NCBI GenBank assembly: GCA_050700835.1
Contig: JBOHDX010000130.1
Location: forward strand, 1-27,377
Source: JBOHDX01 sp050700835
GTDB taxonomy: Bacteria > Actinomycetota > Actinomycetes > Propionibacteriales > Nocardioidaceae
Length of the DNA stretch: 27,377 nucleotides
Reading direction: 5' to 3'
Shown piece after piece: positions 25,844-27,377 of this stretch. The position numbers were made by a program, and so were the translations under genes. Within the stretch, counting starts at the first letter, position 1. Every line of letters begins with the position of its first letter. The notes below the pieces were generated by a model, which had not been told where the DNA came from, ran no database searches, and was given only the letters and a program-made list of their open reading frames with translations.

Positions 25844-26770
25844 GTGATCGAGCGACACCGCGACTGGCGTCCCGGCCGACCGGTCCCGCTCGACTCGATC
25901 CTCGGACCCCTGCGTCGCGGCGCCGGCGACCCGACGTACGCGGCGGGGCCGGGCTCGGTGTGGCGTGCGGTGCACACCCCCGAGGGCCCGGCAACCGTGC
26001 ACTTCCGGACCGGCCCGGCGAACGGGACGGTGACGATCAGCGGGTACGGCCCGGCCGCGGACTGGGTCGTCGACCACGGACCGACCATGCTGGGCGCCGA
26101 CGACGACCCGCTCGGCTTCCAGCCGGACCACGCCGCGCTGACGAGGGCCTGGCGGCGGCACAGCCACTGGCGGGTGCCGCGCAGCGGCCTGGTGTTCGAG
26201 GCGATCGTGGCGGCGTCGCTCGAGCAGAAGGTCACCGGCCGGGAGGCGTGGGACGGGTGGCGGCGGCTCGTCCGCCGGTTCGGCCAGCCGGCCCCCGCGC
26301 CGGCCGGCGCGCCTGCGCTCATGGTCATGCCGCCGCCGTCGGTGGTCCGGTCCATCGCGAGCTGGGACTGGCTGCAGATGGGGATCGACGGGGCCCGGTC
26401 ACGCGTGGCCGTGCGGGCCGCGGTGCGGGCCGACTCGCTCCAGCGCACCCTGCACGTGCCGGTGAGCGAGGCCGAGGCCGCGCTCCGCTCACTGCCGGGC
26501 GTCGGCCGCTGGACCGCCGCCGAGGTACGGCAGCGGGCTCATGGTGACGCCGACGCGGTCAGCTTCGGTGACTACCACCTCGCGTCGTCAGTGGGGCATG
26601 CGCTCACCGGTGAGTCGGTCGACGACGCAGGGATGGCCGCCCTGATCGAGTGCTACCGACCGCACCGGTACCGGGTGCAGCGACTCGTCGAGCTGGCCGG
26701 CATCGCCGCTCCTCGCCGCGGTCCGCGAATGTCACCGCGCACCCACCTGCCCCGGCCGGCGCGCCGCTGA
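25844..26770 (+). CDS. AlkA-like HhH-GPD DNA-3-methyladenine glycosylase
   Basis: A 308-aa base-excision enzyme. The C-terminal helix-hairpin-helix LRSLPGVGRWTAAEV (Leu217-Pro-Gly-Val-Gly221) is followed by DADAVSFGDYHLAS with Asp243 as the likely catalytic aspartate, the AlkA/HhH-GPD layout. An N-terminal AlkA-like beta domain (about 1-100) precedes VFEAIVAASLEQKVTGREAW, the start of the helical core. It would remove alkylated purines from DNA. The GTG at 25844 is supported by promoter spacing and gives the family length. A 9-bp repeat begins at the stop codon. Divergent from the LigB-type ligase, which could seal the repaired strand. Confidence 0.9.
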   Translation: MIERHRDWRPGRPVPLDSILGPLRRGAGDPTYAAGPGSVWRAVHTPEGPATVHFRTGPANGTVTISGYGPAADWVVDHGPTMLGADDDPLGFQPDHAALTRAWRRHSHWRVPRSGLVFEAIVAASLEQKVTGREAWDGWRRLVRRFGQPAPAPAGAPALMVMPPPSVVRSIASWDWLQMGIDGARSRVAVRAAVRADSLQRTLHVPVSEAEAALRSLPGVGRWTAAEVRQRAHGDADAVSFGDYHLASSVGHALTGESVDDAGMAALIECYRPHRYRVQRLVELAGIAAPRRGPRMSPRTHLPRPARR

Positions 26771-26801
26771 CCACGCTGACCACGCTGACCACGCTGACCA
26801 C
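26766..26801 (+). repeat. 9-bp tandem repeat (GCTGACCAC x4) starting at a stop codon
   Basis: Four perfect copies. The first contains the TGA stop of the glycosylase gene; since 9 is a multiple of three, the following copies put three more TGA codons in the same frame. Confidence 0.95.
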
Positions 26802-26817
26802 GCCGGCCGCGTCTTCG

Positions 26818-27377
26818 TCACACGTCCAGGGACGGCCATCCCGGGCGGTCGAGCCGGATCCAACCGCGCTGCGGCGCCGTGTCCTGGCAGGTGAGTGGCC
26901 ACCCGGAGTACCAGCCGCACTCGTGCACCCCGGTGTGGTGGTAGTTGCTGGTCCAGAAGTACTTCCGGGCACCGATCGTGTCGGCCGGCCCGCGCAACCG
27001 GAGCAATCGAGGGCCCAGCCGGTCGACGTCGACGTGGCCGATCACCTCACGGGTCGCGTTGGAGATCAGGTCTGCCCGCAGCTGCCGGTGCCGGGAGTAG
27101 ACCAGCACGTTCAGCTCCGACCCGGGCTCGCCGTCGCGGTCGAGCTCGATCACCAGGTTGCGGAACCGCCGGTCGAGGTCGCTGTCGCTGAACCGGGAGT
27201 ACGTCCGGATCCGGTAGCGCACTGACGTCGGTCGGCCGCGGCGGACCACGATCGTGTGTCCGACGGCGGCGATGTCGAGCCGGCCCGCGGTGTCGTCGGG
27301 GTCGGAGACCGTGGTGGAGTAGGTAACCGGGTCCGGTCCGTGGCTTTGTGACGCGGTGCCGTCGCCGGGCCCGGCCG
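26818..27377 (-). CDS. 3' part of an unidentified, probably secreted protein
   Basis: The frame is open from the right window edge (first full codon at 27375) to the stop at 26818, about 185 residues, so the N-terminus is outside the window. The visible sequence has DPDDTAGRLDIAAVGH, then beta-rich segments such as VRYRIRTYSRFSDSDL and FRNLVIELDRDGEP, and ends HECGWYSGWPLTCQDTAPQRGW, where the two Cys could form a disulfide. This pattern of alternating beta strands with a 'DTxGxLDI' opening is seen in uncharacterised secreted actinobacterial proteins, but I do not recognise a function. A frame-internal GTG at 27249 is less likely to be the start because coding quality continues upstream. Confidence 0.7.
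   Translation of the reverse strand, partial: AGPGDGTASQSHGPDPVTYSTTVSDPDDTAGRLDIAAVGHTIVVRRGRPTSVRYRIRTYSRFSDSDLDRRFRNLVIELDRDGEPGSELNVLVYSRHRQLRADLISNATREVIGHVDVDRLGPRLLRLRGPADTIGARKYFWTSNYHHTGVHECGWYSGWPLTCQDTAPQRGWIRLDRPGWPSLDV

Overview
The window is very GC-rich DNA from a high-GC Gram-positive bacterium (Actinomycetota). Gene content supports this: MurT/GatD lipid II amidation, an AcnA-type aconitase with the actinobacterial linker, a PAC2-family protein, an actinobacterial SOS box, and a divergent fadA2 / fabG4-htdX locus laid out as in mycobacteria. Codon style would fit Propionibacteriales (for example Nocardioidaceae), but that placement is a guess. No rRNA, convincing tRNA, CRISPR array, phage or insertion sequence is visible.

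Layout, left to right. 1-721: no convincing gene; the right edge holds a two-hairpin repeat. 722-2700 (-): murT-gatD. 2887-6443 (+): acnA overlapping a TSUP/TauE-type permease. 6481-6894 (-): small membrane protein. 7000-8115 (+): AlkZ-like winged-helix protein carrying two compensating frameshifts. 8168-8554 (+): small conserved protein directly behind a perfect LexA box. 8601-9116 (+): flavin-reductase-like protein. 9194-10531 (-): HIT protein plus 6PGDH-like dehydrogenase. 10731-12605 (+): dxs. 12746-14047 (+): HExxH lipoprotein interrupted by an amber codon. 14094-16057 (+): PAC2 protein and TesB thioesterase. 16071-17060 (-): extended SDR. 17235-17456 (-): gene remnant. 17586-21823 (-): CocE-type hydrolase, htdX-like hydratase, fabG4-like reductase, divergent from the fadA2-like thiolase at 21997-23328 (+). 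23495-24226 (-): TetR regulator. 24241-25794 (-): ATP-dependent DNA ligase, divergent from an AlkA-like glycosylase at 25844-26770 (+). 26818-27377 (-): 3' part of an unidentified gene that runs off the window.

Functional themes are housekeeping: cell wall (murT/gatD), TCA cycle (acnA), isoprenoids (dxs), acyl-CoA metabolism (tesB, fadA2, fabG4, htdX) and DNA repair (AlkZ-like, SOS-controlled small protein, LigB-like ligase, AlkA-like glycosylase).

The more unusual content lies between the genes. There are two families of palindromic repeats. One is a 63-bp two-hairpin element present twice in inverted orientation 22.6 kb apart (62 of 63 identical). The other is a four-copy family with arms reading AAGAATCG(A/G)C. 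Around ten genes have a -10-like hexamer ending 6 (once 7) nt before the start codon, the signature of leaderless transcription. Several genes show fresh-looking damage or slippage: a 22-bp duplication at the murT/gatD junction, a 27-bp in-frame expansion, paired frameshifts and a nonsense codon.
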